Assembly (NCBI RefSeq): GCF_013337285.1
Contig: NZ_SUPW01000002.1
Coordinates: forward strand, 1-64,000
Length of the DNA: 64,000 bases
Source of the DNA: Agrobacterium tumefaciens
GTDB taxonomy: Bacteria; Pseudomonadota; Alphaproteobacteria; Rhizobiales; Rhizobiaceae
Direction: 5' to 3'
Each line of letters opens with the position of its first letter. Positions within the stretch are counted from its first letter, which is position 1. This document shows positions 34,127-43,084 of the stretch, in pieces. The position numbers and the translations under genes are program-made. The notes below the pieces were generated by a model. It worked only from the letters and a program-made list of their open reading frames with translations. It searched no databases and was not told where the DNA came from.

Positions 34127-35559
34127 GGCAGGAGCGCAACCGATCCCTGCGATGGGGGCTGATGAAGCGCCTTTTCGCCTTGCAGGCATTTTTTCTCGTT
34201 CTTTTCGTCATTCTTCTCGTCGGCTGGATCTGGATCATCGATCCGCGGCTGGAAGGCGCCAATGAAGAGGCCGCGCGCATCATTGCGGAAAGCGTGACGA
34301 AGGATGGGCAGGGCCGGCCACAGGTGGCTGCTACGCCCGATCTGGAGGCGCTGAAACAGCGCTATCCCGATCTCTGGTTTGTCGTGCGGGACGCTGACGA
34401 AATCGTCCTGCAATATGGGGATATCCCGGCGCCTGCTCTGGAGGCGGTGTTTCCCCGGAGCATCGAAAGGGCGCGTCTGGAGGCCGGGGAAACAGTCCGG
34501 GCCACCATGGAAAACCGCGATACGCCGGCCGGCCGGTTGCAGTTCATTGCCGGGACGGAAAAAGGTCTCCCGAATGACGGCATCAGTCTCTGGATCAATG
34601 TACAGCTGGATCTGGAAAAGGATGCCGATGGCGCCATTCGCTGGCTGACCGTGCTGCCCGGTGTCGGCTTCATCATCCTCATCGCCGTCGTGCCTATGCT
34701 GCTCCTGACGGGTATTGCGACATTGCTGGTGACGCCCCGTGCGGTTGGCCGTTCGCTGAGTGGCCTCATGGAAACGGTCGCCCAGGCGCAATCGATTAAT
34801 TTCGAGAACCGGTCCGCCCGGATCGATCGTTCGAAGGTGCCGAGTGAAATCATTCCGCTCGTGGATGCCTTCAATGTCGCGCTCTCGAAACTGGACGAGG
34901 GCTATAATCGCCGTAACCGCTTCCTGGCCGATGCCGCTCATGAGCTGAGGACGCCGATTGCGATTGCGCGCATCCGGGCCGATCTTTTGCCCGATGACGA
35001 GCTGAGCCGACAATTGCGAGCGGACATTGATCGCCTCACGCGCGTTGCGCACCAGCTTCTCGAGATGCAGGCGGTGGGTGCGGTGGAACTGCCTGCCGAA
35101 GAGCAGGATCTGAATGTTCTTGTTGAACGCATCGCGACCGATCTTGCGCCGATTGCGATGGATGCCGGTTATGAATTTGATTTCGAACCGAGCGAAGGAA
35201 AGGCGCTATTCACGATCCAGACCTCGATCATCGAGATGGCGGTCGTCAACCTCATTCGCAATGCCATCGATCATGGTGGTGGCAAGGGCGCTATCACGAT
35301 CCGGGTCGGTGCGACGGGAACGATAGACGTCTGCGATGAGGGGCCTGGCATACCCGTTTCGGAACGTGAGCAGGTATTCGAGCCGTTTCATCGCATCAAT
35401 ACCAATTCGTCTGGCGCCGGTCTGGGTCTTAATCTGGTCCAGAAGGCGGCGGAGCTTCATCGTGGACGGGTCCTGTTCCTCGACCTCAATCCCGGCTTTG
35501 GCGTTCGGCTGGAAATTCGATCCATTGCTTCACGAAGCGCTGTGGTTGATGTTGTGTAG
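34123..35559 (+). CDS. Sensor histidine kinase
   Basis: 478 residues. Transmembrane helices at about 18-40 and 180-205 flank a periplasmic domain of about 140 residues. The HAMP region is followed by the phospho-acceptor in LADAAHELRTPIAIARIR and ATPase boxes NLIRNAIDHGG, CDEGPGI and GAGLGLNLVQ. It is coupled to the response regulator by an ATGA overlap. No sensor motif identifies the signal. Confidence 0.92.
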   Translation: MRQERNRSLRWGLMKRLFALQAFFLVLFVILLVGWIWIIDPRLEGANEEAARIIAESVTKDGQGRPQVAATPDLEALKQRYPDLWFVVRDADEIVLQYGDIPAPALEAVFPRSIERARLEAGETVRATMENRDTPAGRLQFIAGTEKGLPNDGISLWINVQLDLEKDADGAIRWLTVLPGVGFIILIAVVPMLLLTGIATLLVTPRAVGRSLSGLMETVAQAQSINFENRSARIDRSKVPSEIIPLVDAFNVALSKLDEGYNRRNRFLADAAHELRTPIAIARIRADLLPDDELSRQLRADIDRLTRVAHQLLEMQAVGAVELPAEEQDLNVLVERIATDLAPIAMDAGYEFDFEPSEGKALFTIQTSIIEMAVVNLIRNAIDHGGGKGAITIRVGATGTIDVCDEGPGIPVSEREQVFEPFHRINTNSSGAGLGLNLVQKAAELHRGRVLFLDLNPGFGVRLEIRSIASRSAVVDVV

Positions 35560-35831
35560 CTGTGGAGATTACAGGCGGCGAGCCGGTGTCCCGATGGGGA
35601 AATTTCTTACAATTTAGTTAAGGGATTTCGTCTAACTATATTAAATTACTGAATTATTTTTCAATAAATTCGTTTCGTGCAATCCAGACGTAATTCTCGT
35701 GGGGAAAATGTCCGTATCTGCTGAGCTTATCCGCACAGGAGATCAACGGGAGCCGGTTTCCGGTTCTTCAACGCGAACGGAAACCCTGCAGCTGTCAGAG
35801 CATGGCGCATCGGTTTCGTCTGGAGTCATTC

Positions 35832-36458
35832 ATGTCGTTCATCGCAAAATCGCTTGTCACCGTAACGGCTGCCGTCATGGTCGCAACCAGTGCCTATTCG
35901 GCTGATCTTACCAACTATAATGCGCAGCAATTCGACTATGCCAACCCGCCGGCCTTTTCCTGGGGTGGGGCCTATGTCGGTGCCCATGGCGGCATCGCCT
36001 CCCCAAGATTTAATCCGCTGGCCAGCGGCCGGGGTCTGACGGGTGGCGTACAGGCCGGCTATAATTTCCAGTTCGGCTCCGGTGTTGTCGGTGCGGAACT
36101 GGAAGGCTCCTATCTTGGCAACGAAGCACGTGTGCCGAACGGCCGGTTGAGAGAGCGCTTCCGGGGTGCGGCCAAGCTGAAGGCCGGTGTTGCGCTTGAC
36201 CGCACGCTCGTTTACGGCACCGCCGGCCTGACCACGACGAAATTCAAGGATACGAATGGCGTCACCGGTCCCGATGGCTGGAAACAGGGCTATCTGCTGG
36301 GAGCGGGTCTGGAACAGAGCTTCGGCGGTGGTCTGTCGGCCAAGCTTGAATATAATTATGTGAGCACCGGAGATGTCACCACGACGACCTCCAGCGGGCG
36401 GTCAAAAACCGATGTGACCGATCATGTCATCAAGGCCGGCCTGAACTATCGTTTCTGA
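35832..36458 (+). CDS. Outer-membrane beta-barrel protein (Omp25/RopB-like)
   Basis: 208 residues from the ATG at 35832 (TGGAG ribosome site). A Sec signal (SFIAKSLVTVTAAVMVATSAYSA) is followed by the typical rhizobial small-porin opening FSWGGAYVGAHGG, alternating amphipathic strands (GVQAGYNFQFGSGVVGAELEGSY) and a C-terminal phenylalanine (VIKAGLNYRF), the signal for barrel assembly. The 272-nt gap upstream is AT-rich and probably holds its promoter. Such proteins are abundant envelope proteins influencing membrane stability. Confidence 0.9.
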   Translation: MSFIAKSLVTVTAAVMVATSAYSADLTNYNAQQFDYANPPAFSWGGAYVGAHGGIASPRFNPLASGRGLTGGVQAGYNFQFGSGVVGAELEGSYLGNEARVPNGRLRERFRGAAKLKAGVALDRTLVYGTAGLTTTKFKDTNGVTGPDGWKQGYLLGAGLEQSFGGGLSAKLEYNYVSTGDVTTTTSSGRSKTDVTDHVIKAGLNYRF

Positions 36459-36500
36459 GCGACCGATCCGATGACAGATTTCAGGGAGAATTCAAAAGAA

Positions 36501-36531
36501 TACCGCCGCTTTCAGCTTGGAAGCGGCGGTA
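36501..36531 (+). terminator. Hairpin after the outer-membrane protein gene
   Basis: An 11-bp perfect stem (TACCGCCGCTT with AAGCGGCGGTA) and 9-nt loop, 42 nt after the stop codon. The T-run is weak on this strand, but the stem is strong. It may stop transcripts from both sides. Confidence 0.65.
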
Positions 36532-36589
36532 AAACAGCGCATGGCGCGAAACGGGCGGGGCCGGGTGGAGATTTGAAATCCCCAAACCA

Positions 36590-36979
36590 TCATTCGCATT
36601 CAAGCGAAGGTTGCCGGAAGCTCGTCACATACCACTCACTCCCGGAATTGCGGGTGTAGAACGTATAGAAACAATCGATGCGTTCGACATAACCCGGTGT
36701 CTCCGAGACTTCGTAACGCTCGCCACGCCGTGTTGTCCGCACTTCACCGCTCGATGATCCGGCAACGACCTGTGTCTTGTTCTTCCGCCATTGATAAGCC
36801 TGCTGGCCGGGACCCATGCTATAAATATTGTCAGGCGGCCCGTAATCCAGCATCACGCTGGTGATGGGCGCGCCGATATAGCTTTTCATGACTGTCGAGG
36901 CGCAGGCGGTGAGCACGGCCGATGCGACAGCGATGAAGATAATCGCTGCCGGGGCTGCAAATGACGATCTGTCGGACAT
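36590..36979 (-). CDS. Small lipoprotein of unknown function
   Basis: 129 residues from the ATG at 36979 (AAAGGAA ribosome site). The signal sequence ends in a lipobox (SAVLTACAS, Cys near residue 26). The mature part has GAPITSVMLDYGPPDNIYSMG, similar to short SmpA/OmlA-like lipoprotein openings, and two late cysteines. No function is recognised. It borders the gra cluster but is convergent with the outer-membrane protein gene and is likely native chromosome. Confidence 0.75.
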   Translation of the reverse strand: MSDRSSFAAPAAIIFIAVASAVLTACASTVMKSYIGAPITSVMLDYGPPDNIYSMGPGQQAYQWRKNKTQVVAGSSSGEVRTTRRGERYEVSETPGYVERIDCFYTFYTRNSGSEWYVTSFRQPSLECE

Positions 36980-37079
36980 GAAAATTCCTTTCAGCTGCGG
37001 TGGATTTCCGCAGGGATAGGAACCGGTCATTGCAAGTACATTGCACGTGAAGATCGTGAGGCGAGCGGGGCTTCCCGCG

Positions 37080-37511
37080 TCAGAGGCCGGCGATATTGCG
37101 GCCGATATGGCGCAGGATGCTTTTGAAAAGTTTTACTTCCGCGGGATCGAGACCTTCGATTGCGGTTTTTTCGAACATGGCCGCGATGGGCATCAGTTCT
37201 TCCGCAAGCTCCTCGCCTTTTGTCGTGAGCGTGATGCGCACGATGCGGGCATTGTCGGCCGGTCGCTCACGGCTGACAAGGTTGCGCCTGACGAGCAGGC
37301 CGACGAGCCGGGAAAGAGTGGAGATCTCCACCGACACGAGGTCGGCAAGCTCGGTCAGCGTCTTGCTCTCCTGCTGTCTCAGCGTCGCCAGCACGCGATA
37401 CATCGGCAGGGTGATGTCATAGGAAGCCAGTCTCAGGGAAAAACGCTCGCCAAGCCGAACGCCCACCCAGTTGAGCAGGTAGGGTACCGAGTCGGTGAAC
37501 TGATAAGACAC
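37080..37511 (-). CDS. graR: MarR-family regulator of the gamma-resorcylate operon
   Basis: 143 residues with the MarR winged helix: YRVLATLRQQESKTLTELADLVSVEISTLSRLVGLLVRRNLVSRE (in parts), then NARIVRITLTTKGEEL for the wing. It is divergent from the graD-graE operon, with a 206-nt gap containing the operator. This is the place and family of GraR in the described graRDAFCBEK cluster of Rhizobium sp. MTP-10005. It is expected to repress the operon and lose DNA affinity when gamma-resorcylate is present. Confidence 0.88.
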   Translation of the reverse strand: MSYQFTDSVPYLLNWVGVRLGERFSLRLASYDITLPMYRVLATLRQQESKTLTELADLVSVEISTLSRLVGLLVRRNLVSRERPADNARIVRITLTTKGEELAEELMPIAAMFEKTAIEGLDPAEVKLFKSILRHIGRNIAGL

Positions 37512-37663
37512 GAAGTAAATCCCCGTTTGAGAGCCATCTGCGCAGATGCTGATGTGCGCCTATCGGCTGTACCGGCACAATCCATCCGTTTCAATAGCTT
37601 CGCTCCAGAAGGCTGCGGAATGGGAGATAGGCTGCTCGCAACAAATGACAAAAAACATTTGCA

Positions 37664-37692
37664 TTGACAAACATTGCAAATGCAAATAAATA
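37664..37692 (+). promoter_or_regulatory. graD promoter with MarR operator in the spacer
   Basis: TTGACA (37664-37669) and TAAATA (37687-37692) are spaced by exactly 17 nt. The operator TTGCA-AA-TGCAA (37674-37685) fills the spacer, and an extra TTTGCA half-site lies at 37658. A repressor bound here would block polymerase. The start codon of graD is 26 nt downstream of the -10, with GGGAGGA as ribosome site. Confidence 0.7.
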
Positions 37693-37717
37693 AGAATGCA
37701 GGATTTGGGAGGATCTC

Positions 37718-38257
37718 ATGACATCAGCACTGTTCGGCCTGAACAACCTTGCACCGGAAGGCGTCGGCCAGACTTTCCGCACGACGATGCGCCGTTTTCC
37801 GGCAACCGTGACGGTTATCACTGCCTGTGCTTCCGGCGATCAGCGTGATCACGGCATGACCGTGACCGCCGTCACTTCGGTCTCGATGGAGCCGCCCTCT
37901 CTTCTGGTTTGCCTGAACAACCGCACACTGCTGCACGAGCTGCTGCTCTGCCGACCGGATTTCATCGTCAACGTGCTGACGCAGGATCAGATCGCGCTCT
38001 CGGATGCTTTCAGCGGCAAGGTGTCGCCGGAGGAGCGCTTCGGCAATGGTGACTGGCAGCGTCACGAAAACGGTGTTCTCTATCTGCCCACGGCGCATGC
38101 GGCCATCGCCTGCCGCCGGGTGGCGGCGATGCCCTATGGAACGCATACCGTGTTCATCGGGCAGGTGGTTTCGGCCGATGTCAGCGAGACAACAAGGCCA
38201 TTGCTCTACGAAAACGCCCAATATTGCGCCGCAAGCCCGGCAGGTGTGCCGGCCTGA
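37718..38257 (+). CDS. graD: Resorcinol hydroxylase, flavin reductase component
   Basis: 179 residues of the HpaC-type flavin reductase fold: FRTTMRRFPATVTVITAC at the front, GMTVTAVTSVSMEPPSLLVCLN for flavin binding and FIVNVLTQDQIALSDAFSG. It supplies reduced FAD to the hydroxylase encoded next. It is the first gene of the operon and follows the promoter closely. Confidence 0.9.
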   Translation: MTSALFGLNNLAPEGVGQTFRTTMRRFPATVTVITACASGDQRDHGMTVTAVTSVSMEPPSLLVCLNNRTLLHELLLCRPDFIVNVLTQDQIALSDAFSGKVSPEERFGNGDWQRHENGVLYLPTAHAAIACRRVAAMPYGTHTVFIGQVVSADVSETTRPLLYENAQYCAASPAGVPA

Positions 38258-38308
38258 TATTTCCGGCCAGATAATTCCCGGCCAACTCACTTCCGGAGGG
38301 AGACAATC

Positions 38309-39538
38309 ATGAACGATATGAGCCATGCGCCGCAGCCGGTGCAAACGACCCCGCGTGTCCACCTCACCAGCCGCGTTGCCGGCATAGCCGATCTTTTCCG
38401 GTCGAGCGCCCGCCAGACGGAAGAGGCGCGGCGCGTTCCCGCCAGCCATATCGAGGCGCTGCGCGGTATCGGTTATTTCGATATCGTCAAACCCCGCGCT
38501 TTCGGCGGAAAGGGCGGTGAGTTTGCTGAACTGGTTGCGGCCAATATCGAGCTTTCGGCCGCCTGTGCGTCAACCGGCTGGGTTGCCGGACTGCTTTCCG
38601 CTCATCAATGGCTGCTGGCGATGTTTCCGGAAGAGGCGCAGGCCGATGTCTGGGGTGAAAACCCTGACGCGTTGCTGTGCGGTTCCTATGCGCCGGTGAA
38701 AATGGCTGACGTGGCTGAGGGCGGTTATCGCCTCAGCGGCAAATGGGCCTTCGCCTCGGGTTGCGAAAACGCGCAATGGTCTCTCTGCGCCGCCATTCTG
38801 CCGCCGCAGGGTGAGGGCAGGCCGGTTCCCGCCTTCCTTCTCGTTCCCGCCAGCCAATATGTCATTGAAGACACATGGCATGTGGTGGGGCTGGCCGGCA
38901 CGGGCTCCAAGACGCTGGTTCTCGACGATGTCTTCGTTCCCAAACATCGGGTTCTGACCTTTCCGGACGCCACCAGCGGCAAGACGCCCGGCGGGCAATA
39001 TTATGCGGAGGAAGGCCTGTTCAACATGCCGCTTCTGACCGGCATTCCGTCCTGTCTTGCGGCGGCTGGCGTCGGAGCGGCCAAGGGGGCGCTTGCGGGT
39101 TACGTCGATCATGTCGGCGGCCGGGTGACGCGCGGTGCTGTGGCGGGTGGCAATAACCGCATGGCGGAATTCCCGACCATTCAGCTGCGCGTTGCCGAAG
39201 CGGCGGCGAGCGTCGATGCGGCTTGTGAAATCCTGCTGCGCGATGTGGCACGTGCACAGGTGCTGGCGCAGGCCCGGGTCGAAGGCCGGGCGGAATTCAC
39301 CGTGGATGACCGCCTTTTGAGCCGTCGCGGCCAGGCCTTTGCGGTGTCTCTGGCGCTGCGCGCCGTGCAGGCACTCAACGACTCTACCGGCGGCGTCGGG
39401 CTTGATCTTGCCAATCCCGTGCAGCGGGCCTGGCGCGATGCGAATGCGGTTGGCCGCCACATCAGCATGAACTGGGATGCCGTGGGCACCATGATCGGCC
39501 AGAGCATGCTCGGGCTGGAACCCAAGGGCCAATATTGA
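38309..39538 (+). CDS. graA: Resorcinol hydroxylase, FADH2-dependent monooxygenase component
   Basis: 409 residues with the acyl-CoA-dehydrogenase-like fold of two-component monooxygenases (HsaA/C2-HpaH type). Landmarks are GYFDIVKPRAFGGKGGEFAELV, LSGKWAFASGCENAQW and VGLAGTGSKTLVLDDVFVP. It hydroxylates resorcinol to hydroxyquinol (1,2,4-trihydroxybenzene) using FADH2 from GraD. CGGAGGG gives a ribosome site. The gap to graD is 51 nt, and to graF 45 nt. Confidence 0.9.
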   Translation: MNDMSHAPQPVQTTPRVHLTSRVAGIADLFRSSARQTEEARRVPASHIEALRGIGYFDIVKPRAFGGKGGEFAELVAANIELSAACASTGWVAGLLSAHQWLLAMFPEEAQADVWGENPDALLCGSYAPVKMADVAEGGYRLSGKWAFASGCENAQWSLCAAILPPQGEGRPVPAFLLVPASQYVIEDTWHVVGLAGTGSKTLVLDDVFVPKHRVLTFPDATSGKTPGGQYYAEEGLFNMPLLTGIPSCLAAAGVGAAKGALAGYVDHVGGRVTRGAVAGGNNRMAEFPTIQLRVAEAAASVDAACEILLRDVARAQVLAQARVEGRAEFTVDDRLLSRRGQAFAVSLALRAVQALNDSTGGVGLDLANPVQRAWRDANAVGRHISMNWDAVGTMIGQSMLGLEPKGQY

Positions 39539-39583
39539 CCGCGCATCAAGCGGCACGTGAACAGCAATTTCGGAGGAAACAAC

Positions 39584-40567
39584 ATGCAAGGCAAGGTCGC
39601 TCTCGAGGAGCATTTCGCAATCCCGGAGACACTTCAGGATTCGGCCGGGTTTGTGCCCGGTGACTACTGGACGGAACTGCAGCATCGACTGCTCGATATT
39701 CAGGATACGCGCCTGAAGCTGATGGATGCGCATGGTATCGAGACCATGATCCTGTCGCTGAATGCGCCGGCGGTGCAGGCTATTCCGGATAAGAGGAAGG
39801 CGATCGAGATTGCCCGGCGGGCCAATGACGTGCTTGCCGAAGAATGCGCCAAGCGACCGGATCGTTTCCTTGGCTTTGCCGCTTTACCTTTGCAGGATCC
39901 GGATGCGGCGACCGAGGAACTTCAGCGCTGCATCAACGATCTCGGTTTCGTCGGTGCGCTCGTCAACGGTTTCAGCCAGGAGGGCGACGGCCAGACGCCG
40001 CTTTATTACGACCTGCCGCAATATCGCCCCTTCTGGGGTGAGGTCGAAAAGCTCGGCGTGCCGTTTTACCTGCATCCGCGCAATCCGCTGCCGCAGGATT
40101 CGCGCATCTATGACGGCCATCCCTGGCTGCTTGGCCCCACCTGGGCCTTTGCGCAGGAAACGGCGGTACACGCGCTGCGTCTCATGGCGTCCGGCCTGTT
40201 CGACGAGCATCCGCGCCTCAACATCATTCTCGGCCATATGGGCGAGGGTTTGCCCTACATGATGTGGCGTATCGACCACCGCAATGCCTGGGTGAAACTG
40301 CCGCCGCGTTATCCGGCCAAGCGCCGCTTCGTGGATTATTTCAACGAGAATTTCCACATCACGACCTCGGGCAATTTCCGAACCCAGACGCTGATCGACG
40401 CCATTCTGGAAGTTGGGGCGGACCGTATCCTGTTTTCCACCGACTGGCCCTTCGAGAATATCGACCATGCCTCCGACTGGTTCAACGCCACGAGCATCGC
40501 CGAGGCCGACCGGGTGAAGATCGGCCGCACCAATGCGCGCCGCCTGTTCAATCTCGACGGGGCTTGA
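39584..40567 (+). CDS. graF: Gamma-resorcylate (2,6-dihydroxybenzoate) decarboxylase
   Basis: 327 residues, the exact length of the characterised Rhizobium enzyme. It is a metal-dependent amidohydrolase-fold decarboxylase. Metal ligands fall at the known positions: E8 and H10 (ALEEHF), H164 (FYLHPRN) and D287 (FSTDWPF), with active-site H218 in ILGHMGEGLP. It converts 2,6-dihydroxybenzoate to resorcinol and CO2, without oxygen and reversibly. CGGAGGAAAC precedes the ATG. Overall sequence looks nearly identical to what I remember of the MTP-10005 protein. Confidence 0.95.
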   Translation: MQGKVALEEHFAIPETLQDSAGFVPGDYWTELQHRLLDIQDTRLKLMDAHGIETMILSLNAPAVQAIPDKRKAIEIARRANDVLAEECAKRPDRFLGFAALPLQDPDAATEELQRCINDLGFVGALVNGFSQEGDGQTPLYYDLPQYRPFWGEVEKLGVPFYLHPRNPLPQDSRIYDGHPWLLGPTWAFAQETAVHALRLMASGLFDEHPRLNIILGHMGEGLPYMMWRIDHRNAWVKLPPRYPAKRRFVDYFNENFHITTSGNFRTQTLIDAILEVGADRILFSTDWPFENIDHASDWFNATSIAEADRVKIGRTNARRLFNLDGA

Positions 40568-40570
40568 GCC

Positions 40571-41626
40571 ATGCAGCCCTTCGTCTACATGGCAGCGCCG
40601 GCCCGCATCGTTTTCGGCGCGGGAAGCTCAGTGGGGGTGACGGAGGAAATCCGCCGCCTTGGCCTGTCGCGGGTGCTGGTGCTCTCGACGCCACAGCAGA
40701 AGACGGATGCGGAAGCGCTGGCTGCCCGGCTCGGCCGTCTCGCGGTTGGCGTCTTCTCCGAGGCTGCCATGCACACGCCGGTTGAGGTGACGAAAAGGGC
40801 GATTGAAGACTATCGCGCCGCCAATGCGGATTGCGTCGTGGCGCTGGGCGGCGGCTCGACCACCGGTCTCGGCAAGGCCATTGCGCTGCGCAACGATGCG
40901 GCGCAGATCGTCATTCCGACGACCTATGCCGGCTCGGAGGTGACGCCCATTCTCGGCCAGACGGAAAATGGGGTGAAGACCACCATGCGCGGCCCGGAAA
41001 TCCTGCCTGAGGTAGTGATCTACGATGCGGAACTGACGCTCGGGCTGCCCGTGGCCATCAGCATGACGAGCGGGCTGAACGCCATGGCGCATGCGGCCGA
41101 GGCGCTTTATGCCCAGGACCGAAACCCTATCGCCAGCCTGATGGCGGTTGAGGGATTGCGGGCAATGGTCGAAGCGCTTGCCCGTGTGAAGGCCGAGCCG
41201 CAGGATATCGCGGCGCGCGAGACGGCACTTTATGGCGCATGGCTGTGCGGCACGGTGCTCGGCGCTGTCGGCATGTCGTTGCATCACAAGCTTTGCCACA
41301 CCTTTGGTGGCAGTCTTGATCTGCCGCATGCGGAAACCCATGCGGTGCTTTTGCCGCATACCATCGCTTATGTGGAGCAAGCGGTGCCCGATCTGCTCGC
41401 GCCGCTTGCCGCACTTTTCGGTGGGAAGGCCGGGGCAGGGCTTTTCGATTTTGCTGCCCGACTTGGTGCGCCATCAAGCCTCGCAGCGCTTGGTGTGCAG
41501 CGGAGCGATCTCGATCCCATGGCCGAGCTTGCGACAGCCAATCCCTATTGGTGCCCGCGGCCAATCGAAAAAACTGCGATCCGCGACCTGTTGCAGCGCG
41601 CCTTTGAGGGCGCGCGGCCGGAGTGA
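40571..41626 (+). CDS. graC: Maleylacetate reductase
   Basis: 351 residues of the iron-containing alcohol dehydrogenase superfamily, maleylacetate-reductase branch. The nucleotide-binding motif is VVALGGGSTTGLGKAIAL near residue 95, followed by IVIPTTYAGSEVTPILGQTE, and histidines in MSLHHKLCHTFGGSLDLPHAETHA line the active site. It reduces maleylacetate to 3-oxoadipate, the last step of the hydroxyquinol pathway. It follows graF by 3 nt. Confidence 0.93.
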   Translation: MQPFVYMAAPARIVFGAGSSVGVTEEIRRLGLSRVLVLSTPQQKTDAEALAARLGRLAVGVFSEAAMHTPVEVTKRAIEDYRAANADCVVALGGGSTTGLGKAIALRNDAAQIVIPTTYAGSEVTPILGQTENGVKTTMRGPEILPEVVIYDAELTLGLPVAISMTSGLNAMAHAAEALYAQDRNPIASLMAVEGLRAMVEALARVKAEPQDIAARETALYGAWLCGTVLGAVGMSLHHKLCHTFGGSLDLPHAETHAVLLPHTIAYVEQAVPDLLAPLAALFGGKAGAGLFDFAARLGAPSSLAALGVQRSDLDPMAELATANPYWCPRPIEKTAIRDLLQRAFEGARPE

Positions 41627-41638
41627 TGGGAGGAAGTC

Positions 41639-42529
41639 ATGATGGATACGAAGATGACCAGCGATGATGGCTATTTCGTTGAGGAGCGTTCGGCTGAAAC
41701 CGTGATTGCCCGCATGCGCGACTGTAACGATCCGCGCCTGAAGGAGATCATGGCCGTCGTTACGCGCAAGCTGCATGAGGCGGTGAAGGAAATCGAGCCG
41801 ACCGAGGAAGAGTGGATGAAGGCGATCCATTTTCTCACCGAGGTTGGCCAGATCTGCAATGAATGGCGGCAGGAGTGGATTCTGTTCTCCGATATTCTCG
41901 GCGTTTCCATGCTGGTCGACGCCATCAATCACCGCAAACCGAGTGGCGCGTCGGAATCCACCGTTCTTGGGCCTTTCCATGTGGCCGATGCGCCGGAAAT
42001 GCCGATGGGCGCCAATATCTGCCTCGATGGCAAGGGCGAGGATATGCTGGTGACCGGCCGTATTCTCGATACCGAAGGCGCACCGGTTGCCGGTGCGCGC
42101 ATCGATGTCTGGCAGGCCAATGACGAGGGCTTCTACGACGTGCAGCAGAAGGGCATTCAGCCCGATTTCAATCTGCGCGGTGTTTTCGTCACCGGCGAGG
42201 ACGGGCGCTACTGGTTCCGGGCGACGAAACCGAAATATTATCCGATACCGGATGACGGCCCGGTCGGGCGATTGCTGCGGGCCATGGGGCGTCATCCTTA
42301 CCGGCCGGCGCATCTGCATTATATCGTTTCGGCAGAAGGTTTTGGCACGCTCGTCACGCATATTTTTGATCCGGATGATCCCTATATCCGTTCGGATGCG
42401 GTGTTCGGTGTGAAGGAGAGCCTACTGGCCGATTTCCAGCGGGTGGAGGATGCGGAAAAGGCCCGGCAACTGGGTTTCATCGGCGACTGGTTCTGGTCGG
42501 TGAACCATGATTTCGTGCTGGCCCGATGA
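41639..42529 (+). CDS. graB: Hydroxyquinol 1,2-dioxygenase
   Basis: 296 residues, intradiol dioxygenase. The N-terminal helical domain (QICNEWRQEWILFSDILGVSMLVD) is typical of catechol/hydroxyquinol enzymes. The Fe(III) ligands are the two tyrosines and two histidines in the region PKYYPIPDDGPVGRLL and HPYRPAHLHYIVSAEGF. It opens the ring of hydroxyquinol to maleylacetate. Two adjacent ATGs exist, and either can use GGGAGGAAG. Its stop overlaps the graE start by 4 nt. Confidence 0.93.
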   Translation: MMDTKMTSDDGYFVEERSAETVIARMRDCNDPRLKEIMAVVTRKLHEAVKEIEPTEEEWMKAIHFLTEVGQICNEWRQEWILFSDILGVSMLVDAINHRKPSGASESTVLGPFHVADAPEMPMGANICLDGKGEDMLVTGRILDTEGAPVAGARIDVWQANDEGFYDVQQKGIQPDFNLRGVFVTGEDGRYWFRATKPKYYPIPDDGPVGRLLRAMGRHPYRPAHLHYIVSAEGFGTLVTHIFDPDDPYIRSDAVFGVKESLLADFQRVEDAEKARQLGFIGDWFWSVNHDFVLAR

Positions 42530-42864
42530 GTGGCGGCAGCGACCGTCCCGGCCTCTATGTTCGTTTTGCCGAAAGCGACCCCGCAGCCGCTGAGCAGCGG
42601 AAGGTGCAGATGGATGCTCACAAGGCCTATTTGCGCAGTGAGGAAACCGCGCCCCTGGGGTTCAGAATTCTGGCATCCGGCCCCATGCAGGCGGAAAGCA
42701 GCGGGTCATCAGCTGCACTCGTCATCGCCGAAGCCCATTGCATTGAAGATATGATTGCCTTCAGCGATGCCGATCCATTTGTCATTCACGGCGTCTATAA
42801 GCGCGTTCGTATCCTGCGCTGGACGCCGACACTGTCGAGGGTTCCCGGGCTGAAGCCTGACTGA
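42526..42864 (+). CDS. graE: YCII-like protein of the gra operon
   Basis: 112 residues with the YCII-related dimeric alpha-beta barrel pattern: YVRFAESDPAAAEQRKVQMDAHKAYL, then AHCIEDMIAFSDADPFV and VRILRWTPTLSR. The start overlaps graB. YCII proteins in aromatic pathways may act on unstable ring-cleavage or chlorinated intermediates. GraE had no assigned function in the described cluster, as far as I know. Confidence 0.82.
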   Translation: MSGGSDRPGLYVRFAESDPAAAEQRKVQMDAHKAYLRSEETAPLGFRILASGPMQAESSGSSAALVIAEAHCIEDMIAFSDADPFVIHGVYKRVRILRWTPTLSRVPGLKPD

Positions 42865-42901
42865 CATTTCTGTCGGGTCGTTGGACCTGACAATGATAAA
42901 T

Positions 42902-42930
42902 ATTGCATTTGCAATTTTTGCAAATGCAAT
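42902..42930 (+). promoter_or_regulatory. 29-bp palindromic operator before graK
   Basis: A perfect 12-5-12 inverted repeat: ATTGCATTTGCA, ATTTT, TGCAAATGCAAT. It contains two copies of the TTGCA-N2-TGCAA motif found in the graD promoter, so it is a strong GraR site. CTGACA at 42887 and TGCAAT at 42910, 17 nt apart, could be a promoter overlapped by it. A 154-nt leader follows. Confidence 0.7.
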
Positions 42931-43084
42931 GCTTAATCGAAGACGGGTGATATCGGCGATATGTGTCTTGACAGGAGCGGGACACATATCAGGGTGGAGC
43001 AGGCCGGGCACTCGCGGAGCTATCGCCAGGAACGGGAGACGCAATCCATTCCGGATAGCGCGTTCAGGCGTGAAAGGGAGGAAG

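Noticed and set aside
37029..37045. ATTGCA-N5-ATTGCA direct repeat between graR and the lipoprotein gene
   Set aside because: It lacks the TTGCA-N2-TGCAA symmetry of the supported operators, so a GraR role is not supported.
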